A stretch of 64,000 bases of DNA from Metellina segmentata. Taxonomy: Eukaryota > Arthropoda > Arachnida > Araneae > Tetragnathidae. Under the pieces are notes generated by a model. The model was given only the letters and a program-made list of their open reading frames with translations. It did no database searches and was not told the DNA's origin. Positions 45,240-57,500 of the stretch are shown piece by piece; position 1 is the first letter of the stretch; the number at the start of each line of letters is the position of its first letter. The stretch spans positions 80,560,359 to 80,624,358 of the forward strand of contig OX375876.1 of NCBI GenBank assembly GCA_947359465.1, written 5' to 3'. A program made the translations under genes and the position numbers.

Positions 45240-47300
45240 TTTAGATCCTCCAAATTATTTTTAAAAAATTCCAATTTAATTCCTTTTCATTCTAATTTAC
45301 TTTTCCTAATTTTTAATACCCTTTTCATATTTTTCCAAGCTTCCGTTGATTTTACATAAATAATCTAAGAACCACTCCTGAACTCACTACCAGCTGATAT
45401 TTTTCTGCCCCTCTGCCGTCCCCTTTGCTTTAGGATGTTGGTGTCGTATCCACCGCTATCTTAGGACCATTCTGATGTAACAAAAAGCATACATAAAACA
45501 CTAACTTATATAATAAAAGGATACAATTTTCGGCTCCCACCTCTACCCACCCATGAACGGGCTACACGGGAGGAACTGTCACGTGACCGGGAGCCAGCTA
45601 CATTCACCCAAAGTCCTCGGGAGGTTACCGTTTATTGCCTATCGTTAGAAAAATCGTGTTTACTAGCTTGGCACACTGTATCGCGGTGGGAATTATTCTG
45701 ATTTCAAAAAAGCGCCATGAGGAGAAGAAGATTCACCAGACGTCCTCTCCTCACCGGTGAGGTGTTTTGTTCATGCTTGGGCAGGTTCTGCTGAGTAAGA
45801 CGATCTTTCCAATAGTTATCAGTTGTCATTTTTCGCGTTCTTTAATTGTGCTTTGATATGGAAATGCGAATGAAAAATACTATCTATAATTTTTTAATTT
45901 GTACTAAATATACTTGCAAGAGAATTTTCTCATCTCATGATGACCAAGAGCCATTTAAATTCCATCTTACATGAGAGAGATTCGAGTTTTCTCAAAGAAA
46001 CATGACAGACATATTTAACGAAACAGAAAAAATGTCTTGAATGGAGTATTCTAAATAAATATTTTCACCTTTTTATAATATTTTCTAGGTATAAACTGCA
46101 AAGGTGTTAAATGCATAACAGGGCTGAGATTAATATTTAAGGTCCCAGTAACAAAATTTTCTGAGATCAAAAGCGAGCAAGCTCTGGAAGGGAAGGTTGA
46201 ATTAATTTCTAAATGCGCAAAAAAGCAAATGTTATTCTCTAAAAAGTACAATGGAGAATATCCCTGGCTTTTCAAATCTCGAGATGGTATTTTTTGTGAA
46301 GAAAAAAGATTTAGGTTCTTTATGATTTCTAAGATTTATAAATTTAAAACTAACAATAACAATAAAAAAAAAACTTGGTGTTACTTCTACCTTGAGAAGG
46401 ACGTCACAAAAATATGAACATTTTGAGGAACAGTTGTTTGAAACTCCGAAGTACTTTTTGTCTGAAATATGAATTGGTGTTTTTTGATTCAATGGTCTGT
46501 GCTAAAAAAAAACTAATTAAATATCTAGAAAAACATTTTACTGAACTCATAAAAACATCGCTTGAACCTCTTAGGTTAAAATTTTAGTCAATTAAATTAC
46601 AAGTAGTTTTGAATTTAAAAAAAGTTAAAACTGAAACATTCATGACAATTTGGGAATTATAAGTGAACTTTCATTAAATATTTATATTAATTTTTTATGG
46701 CTTGGTTTATTGCTCCATAGTAATTTTTTTCAATATGAGGATTTTTGTGAACCAGGATATATGGATTAAAATTAATTCCGAACCATTGTACTAACATTCA
46801 TGCTGGATTCGAACCCAGATCCTTTTGAACCAAGGGGAGCAATTTATTAAATATCCTACCTATCACTACTCTAATCATTATAAGTGTACAAAAGAATTTC
46901 GATTAATTGAAATGTCAATAAGTAATCCTCGATTTTTTTTTAATCCTCTGTTTAAACATGAAACAGAAAAATCAATTAAATATTTTGTATTTGTATAAAA
47001 TGTTTTAAAAAACATTTTAAAACTTTTCTTTTAGCAAATTCCCCTAAAACACATGTTTTCTTGTTTTTGTTTTTTTTTGTTTGTTTTTTTAAACAAACAC
47101 AATAAATGTTTTGCAATTGACATAGTCGAAATTAAAGGTGGCAGGAACATATAAAAAGTGAAGAAAATGAGTATTTTAACCAAAAGTTATGTAGGGCAAA
47201 TAATTATGTATCAGTGTAATGATAATAATCCTTCAATGGTTTAAACAATGTCTATTATGATGGTAAAAATTTTGTTATTAAAATCACTCCAGCATAAAAT
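45240..47300. other. Mostly unrecognised; possible hAT zinc-finger trace
   Basis: At 46229-46320 the plus frame MLFSKKYNGEYPWLFKSRDG loosely resembles the TTF-type zinc-finger start of ZMYM1-like hAT proteins (EYPWL...GxFC). The metal ligands are incomplete. A family B-like tRNA B box (minus, GGATTCGAACCCAGATCC) lies at 46807-46824. Otherwise AT-rich. Confidence 0.3.
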
Positions 47301-47302
47301 AT

Positions 47303-48048
47303 AATGGCTCCCAAAAGTGTTCGTACACTTTAAAAATTTGTAGAAAAAAGCGTGTAGCCTGGAATTCAATTCGATTATAAAGTTCAATATTTTTTCATAA
47401 CATCTCCGTGTGAATCTGAATAAAACCTAACATGTTTTTAATAGACTCATTTTCTTTTTATAAAAATGTATATACAAGGAGGCATTGAAAGAACATGTCT
47501 CTCAAGAATGTACACCGCAACACATTCAAATAAATTCATAAATACAGTTATCATCCAACGCTTTTTTTTTTTTTAATTTTTGCCACTGTGGTGACATTTA
47601 AAAATCGTTTGGCTTTAATCTTTGCTAGCTTACTTCGTAATATTCTACTTATTATTTAAAAATGGGTCGTAGTTCAAACAGCGAACATCATTCGAGGATT
47701 GATTATTTTTCATCATAGTTGAGGTAAATCAATCAGTTTGGAAAATTGCTAAATTAGTAAATGTATCCCATTCTACGGTGCAGTATGTGATGAAACGTAA
47801 AGAAAAAAATCGGATCGAAAACAAGGTAAGAAAAGATCGTCCACAAAGTCAACTCAAAGGGATCACAGATTTATAGGTAGAAAATTTGTGAAAAATCAAC
47901 ATTTGAGTGCTGTAAAACTTTATACAAAAGTTACTGAAGAATTTTCAATAACATTTGAAACTGTTCGACGAGTACTCAGATCAGCTGGATTAAATAGACG
48001 TTGTGCCCGAAGAAATGTTTTGTAAGTGCGAAAAATAGAAAGCCAATG
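47303..48048 (+). mobile_element. Tc1-like element, 5' half only
   Basis: The left end has ATGGCTCCCAAAAGTGTTCG, a known style of Tc1-family TIR. The coding start lies at 47661. The element is cut off at 48048 by the start of a hAT element, and no 3' half was found beyond it. Confidence 0.7.
47661..48040 (+). pseudogene. Tc1-like transposase DNA-binding part
   Basis: MGRSSNSEHHSRI start, then KSVWKIAKLVNVSHSTVQYV and KEKNRIENK...RKDRP (first helix-turn-helix and hook), then KNQHLSAVKLYTKVTEEF and ETVRRVLRSAGLNRRCARR (second helix-turn-helix) in other frames. The catalytic domain is absent. Confidence 0.82.
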
Positions 48049-48130
48049 CAGGGCCGGTCAGAGGCCCATGCGATAAATGCGGTCGCATCGGGCGTTAAGA
48101 TGGGGGGGGGGCTCCGGCCTGTGCCGTATG

Positions 48131-48536
48131 CAGGCCCTGATTTATCATTAGGCCCATGAGGCACGGGCCTAGGGCCCCCATAATTTAGAGGGCCCCTAAG
48201 TTTCAAAAGTATTTAAAAAATTTTAAGTAGTTATATAAATTATTGGGTATTTAAGTAAATGTCCGTCGACCGTTTCCCCCACTATCACATTCTTGTAATT
48301 ACATTAATTATCTAACTATTATGTTTTTAATTTTCATCTGCTTTATTTTGTTTTGCCAAGAGTTATAAGTAATGTCACGATTTTCTCAAACTTTTTGGTG
48401 ACATCTGTGAAACGGTCAACAGTCAAATACGTACCAATTATTGTTATAAAATTAGTTTTTGTGATGAACAAATAACATGGGGGGCCCCTTCCTGCGTGTT
48501 GCGCCTACTATACCAAATTTTCTAAATCGGGCCCTG
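48131..48536. mobile_element. hAT MITE, 406 bp
   Basis: Ends CAGGCCCTGATTTA and, reversed, CAGGGCCCGATTTAG; GGGCCC-rich subterminal regions. Perfect 8-bp duplication GCCGTATG at 48123-48130 and 48537-48544. No coding capacity. It sits inside the hAT starting at 48049. Confidence 0.93.
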
Positions 48537-48689
48537 GCCGTATGAAGGACTTGGCCCCCGCCAGTAATAAAAGGGCGCCGGTTGTCACAACCTCTCAGTA
48601 AAAAATGCCGTCCACACAGAGGTAGCAGAGAATTTATGCTTTTTTTACCAACGAAGGTAATGACAAAAGAATTAAATACTGTATTCGAA

Positions 48690-49140
48690 GGGGAAATGGG
48701 GATTTTGGACGTTTACGAAGGATATTAATGTTGAAGACTTAGTCAATGAAATTCAATGTTTCAAAACTCAAGTTGTGGAAACTTTTGAGGATATAGTCAG
48801 CTACACAACTTGACTTGCTAAAGTACATATGCAAATATTCTCTTAGATTCATATCCGCTTATAGAAATTGTCCTCAGGATTTTTTTTACCTTACCGGTTA
48901 CAGTGGTGTTCTGCTAACGCAGTTTAGTAAGTTGAAACATTAAAAACTACCTCCGGTCTACCATGGGGCAAGAATCATTTGCCAAACCTTGCTATTTCAT
49001 CCATTTTACAGAATGTGGAAGAAAATATGGACTTATACGACATAATCACAGAATTTGCTATGCAAAAAAGCAAGAAAAATAAAGTTGTAGGTTTTACAAT
49101 TTTCCATGTAGTTCATTTTATGAAAATTTTTCATTATAAA
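48690..49140 (+). pseudogene. hAT transposase C-terminus (ZMYM1-like)
   Basis: Pieces in different frames: DLVNEIQCFKTQVVETF near 48740, FSKLKH near 48925, and the open part 48979-49085 NLAISSILQNVEENMDLYD, then FAMQKSKKNKV. This follows the hAT C-terminal dimerisation region (FSKLKxIKxxLRST...NLAILSIE...DFDxxI). Frameshifts and a stop break it. Confidence 0.75.
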
Positions 49141-49190
49141 TCAAGTACGATATCCAGTTACGCTTTTTTTTTCTTCTAGTACTAGTTCTG

Positions 49191-49869
49191 CCAGTATACA
49201 TTTTCACAGGGCGGCGCCTAGTCCTTCCTTTGTCAAGGGCGACAGAACCCTACACTGACCTTGAAGGCGCCCGCCACACACACACAAAACTGGTCACCTA
49301 TATCACCATTCATACCTTGGTGCTAAAAGGGCCAATGACCAAATTGTGGGAAACTCCAAATTAATTTTTTTAATTTCTAAAACTCTCCGTAAGTTAGTAC
49401 ATAATTTTAGGTATTAATTAAATGTTGTTTACTGATAGTTTAATTTGTGTACTGATAGTTTAAGAGGATTAAATTCTATTTCAAGTTATTAAATCGAACT
49501 GAAGAATTTTTGAACTTGGTAGGTACAAGGTAGGAACAAGGTACAGATCTATCAATATCAATTTTTCGTGACTTTACCTTTTTAAAATGTCAAATGATAT
49601 CCTCCCCTCCCCCCTCAAATCCCTCCTCCCTCTCATTTGTTATAAATACCATCCCCAACAAAATTTCACACCAAAGATCTTGAAAGACCAATTTTTATTT
49701 CGTTTTAAATATAAATTTAAAGTGTCTAAAAGAGTGATATCAATTGACCCGAGCCCCCTCTTCTCCCACCCAAACAATATGACGAATTTTTAAAATGAGG
49801 GAGGAGGGGCGCCAAATCATTATCTCGCATCTGCATTAAATTTCTCTCGGAATGTCCCTGAGCCTAGGC
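49191..49869. other. No gene recognised
   Basis: Includes a GC-rich patch (49208-49280) that may be a hAT end, a short CA run, and C-rich patches near 49605 and 49750. Confidence 0.4.
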
Positions 49870-49890
49870 TTTCGTTCGCAAAATCAATGA

Positions 49891-50110
49891 TAAATGAACC
49901 CAAAACGTATTGGAATCATGTCGTATTTACAGATGAAAGAAAAGTTTAACATTTTTTGTTCCGATGGGCTTATTGTTGTAAGGAGAAGAAAAATGAGGAA
50001 CTTAATCCCAAGAACTTTGTTGGAACAAAGAGGCTGTGGAGGTGTCCTTGTGCGGGGGTGCATGCCAGCATTAGGACTAGGTAATGTAGTATTTATTGCT
50101 GACATCCATG
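49891..50110 (+). pseudogene. Tc1-like transposase fragment around the first catalytic D
   Basis: YWNHVVFTDERK (first frame), then after a one-base shift KFNIFCSDG, VVRRRKMRNLIPR, GCGGVLVRGCMPALGLGNVV. It matches the FTDESKFNIFGSDG...GGGSVMVWGC segment of Tc1 enzymes. Nothing recognisable on either side, so it is an isolated fragment. Confidence 0.82.
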
Positions 50111-50124
50111 ACCACAGATTTTGA

Positions 50125-51370
50125 TGAAACTTGGCATGTTTGTTCCTTTTGTGGATTTAAGAACACATATAAATTTTTTTTTGCTCTATCTCAAGCGGCT
50201 TGTGTTTTATAGCCTGTTAAAGTTTTTGGAATTTTGCGGTTTTCATCAATCAGACGGAAGAAACCCAATTTTTTTTTTTTAGAAAATAAATTATTTCTCC
50301 CTTGTTTAACAACCAATGTTCATGAAATTTTTTAAGAGTATACATCAATATGTAAGGAGTCTAGAAAAAAATTAATTGTACCTGCAGTATCTTATACATG
50401 GTCAGAAAAATAATTCCAAAGTTCGTTCAACAGATTGGAAGACAGATTGAGAAATTGGAAATAATTAACTACGGTATTGTTTGAAAGTGCATGAGTACTA
50501 AGGAACATAACTAGAGTTTTTATGAAAAACTACAAATTAGAGCAACCAAATCGCAGGAAGAGTTTTTAGACATGAATGGAAATATTCTACAATTAACTTT
50601 AAGTTTAAAAGGGTTTATCACAATTTCCACAGAATACCTAATGTGGCGTAGTGGAAAGTATTTTAATTAAAACAAATTTGAAGAGAGGAATAGAAATGAA
50701 GCACAGGTTATATCTATTATTTCGAAAGTATCGCCAAGACATATTGCGAGGAGTACTAGAGTTTCGAGAGGTTTCCATTGAAGTGTGTGTGTGTGAATTC
50801 TTCAGTTATTGGAGACTTGTATAGCGATTCATAGAAAATATACGCGTCAATAATCCATAAATTAAATTTTAAAACAATCAATATCAAAACTATATTTCTT
50901 TCCTTTGTGGAGAAGTAAGCTTCATGCATGAAAAATTGTGACTAAGCAATGGATTACATGTAAAGTAAAAAATTTCTGATTTCTGTCATTTGAATTGGTA
51001 TCACTAAGAACATGATGAACATATATAATGTTCAAAATATATTCTTTAATCATTAGATTCATGTTAAACCATTTGTAAAAAGTATGTGCATTGGTAATAG
51101 GCAAATTAAATTATGAAAAAGAGCTTTATTTTAAACAGCATACAACAATAACTCCAAATTATCCCTAAAAGAATGTGCTAATAGAAATTAGCAAAAAGCA
51201 TTTGCAAACTATTTTTAGATGAAATCAAACATTACATATATGTCTTATTTTTCAAATCAAAAGGAAATTTTATCATGAAGCAAGGAGTTGGTACTTTTTA
51301 CTATTAACACCAGATATAGGGAAATTATCAGTATGACTGCAAATTAATTCTAACGATGTATAAACATATT
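50125..51370. other. AT-rich stretch, nothing recognised
   Basis: No supported ORF or repeat. Confidence 0.5.
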
Positions 51371-51379
51371 ATTTTCCCA

Positions 51380-51500
51380 CCAAGGGCCGTGGTAGCAAGC
51401 CTGTTTGCTAGAGGAGCGGATTAGCAATCAAAAGGTTTGGAGTTCGAAACTCGAACCAACCAAAGGCTTCTTCAGAGGCTTTCTCTTTGATTTGTTTCTG
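51380..51500 (+). repeat. SINE family A-type head with unrelated 3' part
   Basis: GGCCGTGGTAGCAAGCC (A box), GGATTAGCAATC and GGAGTTCGAAACTCG (B box) match the family A head at 37540 and 52645. The sequence after it is not the family A body. Confidence 0.65.
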
Positions 51501-51740
51501 TTTGGGGACATTCAAATGAGAGAACAGTAAGGTGTGTCATAGTTATCGTGCATTATCTATAAAAGAACGTAAGAAAGTGTGAAAACAAAACACTACACGA
51601 AATATGGCATTGGGACTATCATTTTTTCCAACAAAGAATTTATAAGAAAGCTAGCTCCATTTTTTTTTTTTTTAAATAATAAAATTCCTGTGTGTCACAC
51701 CCTGTGTTTCAACACTGCTCCAAAATATTACAAACATATC

Positions 51741-51800
51741 TTCCCAGACCAGGATTCGAACCAGGGACCAAGAAGACGTGCGTGGATAAGGGATTATTCC
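51741..51800 (-). repeat. tRNA-like B-box remnant
   Basis: On the minus strand CCCTGGTTCGAATCCTGG is a good B box. No clear A box or acceptor pairing, so probably a SINE head. Confidence 0.45.
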
Positions 51801-51836
51801 AATTTCCGATACAGTTACGCTCCTTCATTACTCGCC

Positions 51837-52090
51837 GACACTAGATCAGTTCTTGGTTACGCAAACTCACAAAGAATTGTGTAATTTTTCCAGACTTAGA
51901 GTAATAAGTTTAGTTTTGAGATTTTATTCCACATTGAGTAGTGCTTAGAGATTCTGTACATTTGCTTGAAATCTCACACCCCCGGTAAGTTTAGTTTATT
52001 TAAAAAATACTATAAAACGTCATAAATTGTTGTTTGTGATGCCTCTACCCGTTAACTAAGCAGCTTCAAATAATAAATGCGAGGGAAACA
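51837..52090 (+). repeat. 250-bp direct repeat, copy 1
   Basis: It matches 52773-53021 from GACACTAGATCAGTTCTTG to ATAATAAATGCGAG, including TTTAAAAAATACTATAAAAC. By eye about 85% identical with small indels. Confidence 0.85.
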
Positions 52091-52325
52091 TTACTAACTA
52101 ACCCTGTGGTTAGGATGGCCATGTTTAAACCATCCATAAATTTCTATGGAAAGAGGTGAATTATTAAACTATGACCCAAGGTTTCTTTTATCATACAGAC
52201 AGAAAGGCGGCATATTACAGTATAGTCGGGGGGTCTCCTTCGAGTATTGGTTTCTTATTTTTATATCATTAAATTAAAATAATCAAGGCTTTGTAAGACG
52301 TGGAATATTTTTTTGTAAAGTGTGG

Positions 52326-52645
52326 GGTAGGTTGTTGAATTTACCTCGCACTGGAGCAACACACACGGGTTATTGGCTACGGTCCGGGATCCATCGCAAT
52401 GGGAAAGATTCGAGGGCAATATTTGGTAATTTTGAGCCACAGTCCGATGACGAGGTCAAAACCTGAGTTGGTACCCACTCTGCAAAGTTTTACACCGCAC
52501 CAAAGTTCGGAAATTTGAGGCCACGACAGATTTAACGTGCACCTGTCCCCACCTGCACGACGGTCTTTTATAGTTAGTTGGAATTTCCAACCCTCCGTTT
52601 GCTAATCCGAGACTCTTATCAAACAAGGTTACCGCGGCCCCTACA
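52326..52645 (-). repeat. SINE family A, full length
   Basis: On the minus strand: head GGGGCCGCGGTAACC...GGATTAGCAAAC...GAGGGTTGGAAATTCC, body with GGTGCACGTTAAATCTGTCG and CATCGGACTGTGG, tail ending in GCGAGGTAAATTC. The B box has decayed. The best reference copy here for the whole family A layout, lying between the two direct repeats. Confidence 0.88.
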
Positions 52646-52689
52646 AGGCGGGCAATGATAAAGAAATTGTTTCTAATACTTTTATAACC

Positions 52690-53021
52690 TTCTCGGTAGT
52701 CGCATGGTTAGCCGTGTTACGCATTTCCAATGAGAAGCCAAATAATTTGTTTTGGCATACCGTGAACTCGATGACACTAGATCAGTTCTTGATTACGCAA
52801 ACTCACAAAGAATTATGTAATTTTCCCAGACGTTGTTATAAATTTAGTTTTAAGATTTTGTTCCACATTGAGTATTGTGCTTAAAGAGATTCTGTACATT
52901 TGTTTAAAATCTTACTTCCGGTTAGTTATTTTAGTTTATTTAAAAAATACTATAAAACGTCATTACTTTGCGATGTACCCCTTAACTAAAGCAGCTCCAT
53001 ATAATAAATGCGAGAGAAACA
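52690..53021 (+). repeat. 250-bp direct repeat, copy 2, with tRNA-like head
   Basis: The repeat proper is 52773-53021. Just upstream, CTCGGTAGTCGCATGGTTAGCCG looks like a tRNA A-box region, so the unit may be a SINE family whose copy 1 lacks this head. The alternative is a pair of short LTRs; no primer-binding site was seen. Confidence 0.7.
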
Positions 53022-53129
53022 AAACTGAAAATTTATTCCTATTGTACGAAAGTATCGATAGTTGTTGAGACATTGACTTTTTTCAAATTAAACTTGCGTC
53101 AAATTATTTTTAAAACAATCATCGAATCG

Positions 53130-53530
53130 ATCAAGCTCTTGCACATTCTCTCAGACGGTTGTGGGGCACAAAAGAAAATCCATTTCATTGTTAGGATGTG
53201 CTTTGCATTAGTTTCTCAAATACATTAGTTTCTACTTTGTGATCGCGATTTCGCAGTTCCATGTTGCGACCAATGGTCACTTACGCTAGTCCTGTCTGGG
53301 AATTTCCTGCGCTGAAACTCACATGACAAAACAGAATCACTCCTAAACATCACCCTTCGAATAGCTACAGACAGCCCATTATTCTACCGCAATATAAAAA
53401 TTAATAAATTAGGGAATAACTAAACATGTACGAGATAAAAGAGTTTATTAATAAACTCAATACCAATTTCTACGTAAAACTTTCCAACCACAATAACGAA
53501 GCTATACTCCAAATCCCAGATACGACTACC
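53130..53530 (+). pseudogene. Jockey-like LINE, reverse transcriptase C-terminal fragment
   Basis: PMVTYASPVWEFPA (53270-53310) is the RPxxTYAxPVW motif after the reverse transcriptase domain. LRIATDSPLFYRN and EIKEFINKLNTNFYVKLSNH follow in shifted frames, as in Jockey ORF2 C-termini. Frameshifted and truncated at both ends. Confidence 0.8.
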
Positions 53531-53998
53531 GTAGAAAAAATAGTCGTTCAAAAAAAGAGATCCACTCCAAATACATTAAATTGATGTTTGTTCATTCGTC
53601 ATTCCTTTTCCACTCCAATATTGATTCAGAGTATGCCCTGCTTTTTCATGTTCTGCCCCTCAGGGTTCAGTAGCATCCACTGGATGTACAATTGGAATCT
53701 TTTCCAATGGGGGTACAGAAGATTTCTCAGAAAAGTGTCTACTTAGGTCAGCGGTCCGGCCTTTAGTCAAGACAGCTGCGGACATCCATCCCCGTAGGCA
53801 ATAGCTCATTCTTCTCTCTCACACGGAAGTTCCAAAATTTCGTGTCCTCTAATGAGACCCCCCACCCCCTCTATGTGAGGGGTCCGGATCTTAGGAGAGA
53901 TAAAGGATAGGATACCAACCCCGGCATTCCTGCCTTTGTTACTTCTAGTTGCACTTGCACTGGGATCGTCTAGACGAGATTGTAGATTACAATTTAGG

Positions 53999-54000
<2 letters not shown>
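53531..54000. other. No gene recognised
   Basis: Less AT-rich, with a GGGTCCGGA-type patch near 53880; no supported feature. Confidence 0.35.

Positions 54001-54041
<41 letters not shown>
54001..54041. repeat. (GT)n microsatellite
   Basis: 41 bp of GT dinucleotide. Confidence 0.97.
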
Positions 54042-54042
<1 letters not shown>

Positions 54043-54489
54043 TGGTTATTACAGTTGCGTGGGCTAGTAAACCCTCGTTTTCAACTACGTACAATACGAA
54101 CTGAAGCGTATGTAACTAACGATTAGATAAAAACATAAAACTGTTACACATACATTAATTTTATACATAATTATACATATGGTTCATACACTGGTTGTAC
54201 TGAATAAAAATAATCCTGTCAATTTTAAATTTCTAAAAAGGACAATTAATTTTTATGACCGTTTTCAATAGTGGTGATCAATTAACGAAATTTTCTATAA
54301 TAAAACCAGTCACACATACAAACAGATGGGGCATGAAATTTCATTTTATTTAATTTTGGCTTATGTATGGATGAGGATTGGATTGGATGTTAGGATTTTA
54401 AGACGCATGGGTCATATTTGTCCAGACAACATGAAATAAATGAACGTACATGTGAATTTTTACAGATGCAGAAGAAAGAAATACACCCG

Positions 54490-54585
54490 GGGTAAGTTAC
54501 AGTAATCGAACCAGCATCGCCTACAACTCGTAGTTTACAAGAACAGTGGGTAAACTACTAAGCCAGGGGGGAACTCAAGGTCATG
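54490..54585 (-). repeat. SINE family B-like head
   Basis: On the minus strand CTGGCTTAGTAGTTTACC (A-box position) and GTAGGCGATGCTGGTTCGAT (B box) match the head at 34590-34660. Confidence 0.65.
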
Positions 54586-54599
54586 GAAGGGAGGTTTAT

Positions 54600-57500
54600 A
54601 CAGCACAAAAAATCTGTGTCAGAACTGATGAAATATCAAAACTATATTTGTTCAAATTCAATTCTAATGGGTTCTTCGAATTCAATTTTAGAATAAAAAG
54701 AATTTCGAGAATTTAAGAAGTTTCTACAGAAATATTATTAATGGATCAGTGTGTGTGTTGCATATTTGAAGAAATAATGACAGTGATTGGAAATTTTCCA
54801 TCCCACTCGCTCAGAATTCACTATTTGTCTTTGTATAAACTTATAGTGTTTGGGGGAGTGCTTCTTAGACAGGCTAAGATGTTTATTTTGGATTTCATTC
54901 TTTCAATGCACATATGCACTAATTGTTGTTACGTTATGCGGGATATATTAAATTAATCATAAGTTATGACTAATTAAACCATACCGTACCATATAACAGT
55001 ACAAAATTTTTCTAAAAAAATCGTTAAATTGAACATTGGCTAAGAATTCTTTATGCAATAACCTTTTCAACATATGCTGCTATATAACTTTTCAGTAATA
55101 ATTTTTTGAATTTACTATTCTTGAATTTTCTTACAACACTTCTAATTTGTGTCCCATTGATAAATACGATGTTCACCTTGTGCGTGTAATGGTTGTCAAT
55201 GGAACAAAAAATAACCTCAATCGTGTTTAACAGTATCTGAGTGAGCAGATTTTTCCAAAGGAATAGAAAACCAATCTGTCTCCAAGAGGATTTATCCATG
55301 TCTATCCAGAAGAATTTTTTTTTTTTTTTACATCCAGAGGCTTGGATTTTAATTGCCACAGTTTCTTTCGACTAAGATACCCGCTATCGCAGTTGAAACC
55401 TCAGAGAAAGCAGATAGACTGCATAGCGGGGAAGTGGAAAATAGTAAAACCTGGACACATTGGGAGGTCCATTTACTGTCTCTTGGTATGAAACGAATTT
55501 AACTTTATGCCCTGTCAGTAGGCAATTTGCTTATAAATTTTTGATTTATTGAAAAATTGATAAGGATTATTAACTTTGATTTTGAATAAAATGAAATTAA
55601 ATATGAAAAAATAGTTTTGAACAAAATATCGTTTTATTTGATCAACCATTGTATGTCAGCCCTTGTACTAAAATTATTAGATGCAAAAATTAAACCTACT
55701 GAATAAAATGCCATTGAAATAGTAACGTGGTTAAATAGGAATAGCTAGGATTTTAACTAAATAAAAATAATCTAAATATTCTTATGACAAAAACACCTTA
55801 AAAATTTGACTGAACTTTTCAAGTTTCTCTACAAATCTTGAAGGCTTTATTTGTCAATACAAATAAGTCCTGTAAAGGAAACAAGAGAAAAATGCAGCTT
55901 ACATTTTGTCAGCTTTTGCATAAATTGAAGCTTGGATAGTTTTTAATTGAATATTTTTCGTTTGATATAGAAAATTGAGATTTTATTCATTGGTCTACTG
56001 AATTAAAATAATTGACAAACTAAACAAAAAATCCACACGTTACTATCAATGAGATCATCAAATCAGAATAATTTTCTGTCAACTAACAAAGTTTTAGATA
56101 TTAAAACCTTCTTCTCTTCACTTTAATCTATGGAAATGACAGATACAATCTTTAAATGGACTACAACATTGTTCAGTCTCCTAAAATTTCACTAAGGGTA
56201 ATTTTTCCTGTAATGGATAAAATATAGGGTTCTATAAAAATTTATTAAACACTCAACCACCATTTTCTTGAAAAAAAACTAAAATCATTAAAATAACCAA
56301 AAAAAACCCTCAAAAACATTTTGCAAAAGAATCATGAAAGCTGCATGATAATACTAGAATAAAGCCCCTTATACCAATTTATTTATTTAATAAAAAAAAA
56401 ATTTATTCACTCGAATAACTTCGTCTTTCAAGAAAGAATGCAAAATCCAACCCTTAAATGATTATTTTAAAAAAATGTTTAGGTTGTGTTCGGTAGTCAT
56501 CACTATTTTTTTTATACATGAGGGCTGATTACTGTTTTTACTTATTTTTCATCTATTAGTTACATTTAAGAATTTTGAAATGTGCTCCCCTCAGTCGAAA
56601 TCATATTTATTTGCAACTAGATATTATTTCCAAAACAAGAAATATCACAATTTTCAATAGTTTAAATCACTGTATTATCGTAGAATCGGTGGATCCGAAA
56701 CTCGCAGATCCCCAAATTCTATTCATAACAATACTATTCAACTGAAAAATAGGAATAGCAATCAGCATAGTGTTTCCCTTATAATATACTTTTAGATGTT
56801 TGGTTATTCTAAGGGACAAATGACTTTCATTCTCTTAAGAGTAAATAAATTTGTGACATAAGAACGAACATGGAATTAAATATTTCTGGAAAGTAATAAA
56901 AACCAGTGTTCATATTGTGCATGTTCAATATTTACACAATTTTTGTTCTATGAATATGGTATACCTTAACCCCAGCATGTTGTAACTGTTATCTACTGTG
57001 TGGCTCAACACAACAAAATCCTTAATTTTGATGAAGAAAATCAGTATGCATTATTCATTATGAACCAGACCAATTTCCAAGAACAAAATAAAATTTATAT
57101 AAACAATTTGCAAAAAATCTTTATCCCACACAAAAAATAATTTTCTTCAGTTTTCAATTAACAAGTTGCATCTTACAAATCCACTATATATATTTACTAA
57201 GGTAAACGTAAAAGAGACGGATATACTGTTGGGTACAGGGTGTAAAAAAATCATGATTTTTTTAAAACAATCAATTAATCAGATTTTTTTATTTAAATTT
57301 CTGTAGGCCCTGTACATAGTTTTTATAATAATGATATATAAATTTGTTAAATAAAAAATTGAGTTTGTACATGACATGTGAACCAATATTTGTTTTAAGT
57401 AAACAATCGAAATTTGTGACATGGTAAATCAATATTTACTTACTTAAAATCATAGTTTGTTACATGGTAATACATTTTAAAAATAAAAGCAAAAGATAAA

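Larger units (their letters stand above)
48049..49190 (+). mobile_element. hAT remnant containing a smaller hAT
   Basis: It begins CAGGGCCGGTCAGAGGCCC, a hAT-style GC-rich TIR, and contains ZMYM1-like transposase pieces (48690-49140). The right end is uncertain: CACTGACCTTG at 49253-49263 is a weak candidate without a matching duplication. Confidence 0.6.

Noticed and set aside
47976..48206. 76-codon minus ORF rich in Gly and Pro
   Set aside because: It is the translation of GC-rich hAT ends at 48049 and 48131.
49253..49263. Right end of the outer hAT (CACTGACCTTG)
   Set aside because: It only loosely matches the left TIR and the adjoining 8 bp do not match the 8 bp before 48049.
51579..51884. 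101-codon plus ORF with DQDSNQGPRRR
   Set aside because: That phrase is the usual translation of a tRNA-like B box; the frame crosses unrelated repeats.
52773..53021. LTR pair of a small retrotransposon with copy at 51837
   Set aside because: No primer-binding site, polypurine tract or target duplication was seen, so only a direct repeat is claimed.
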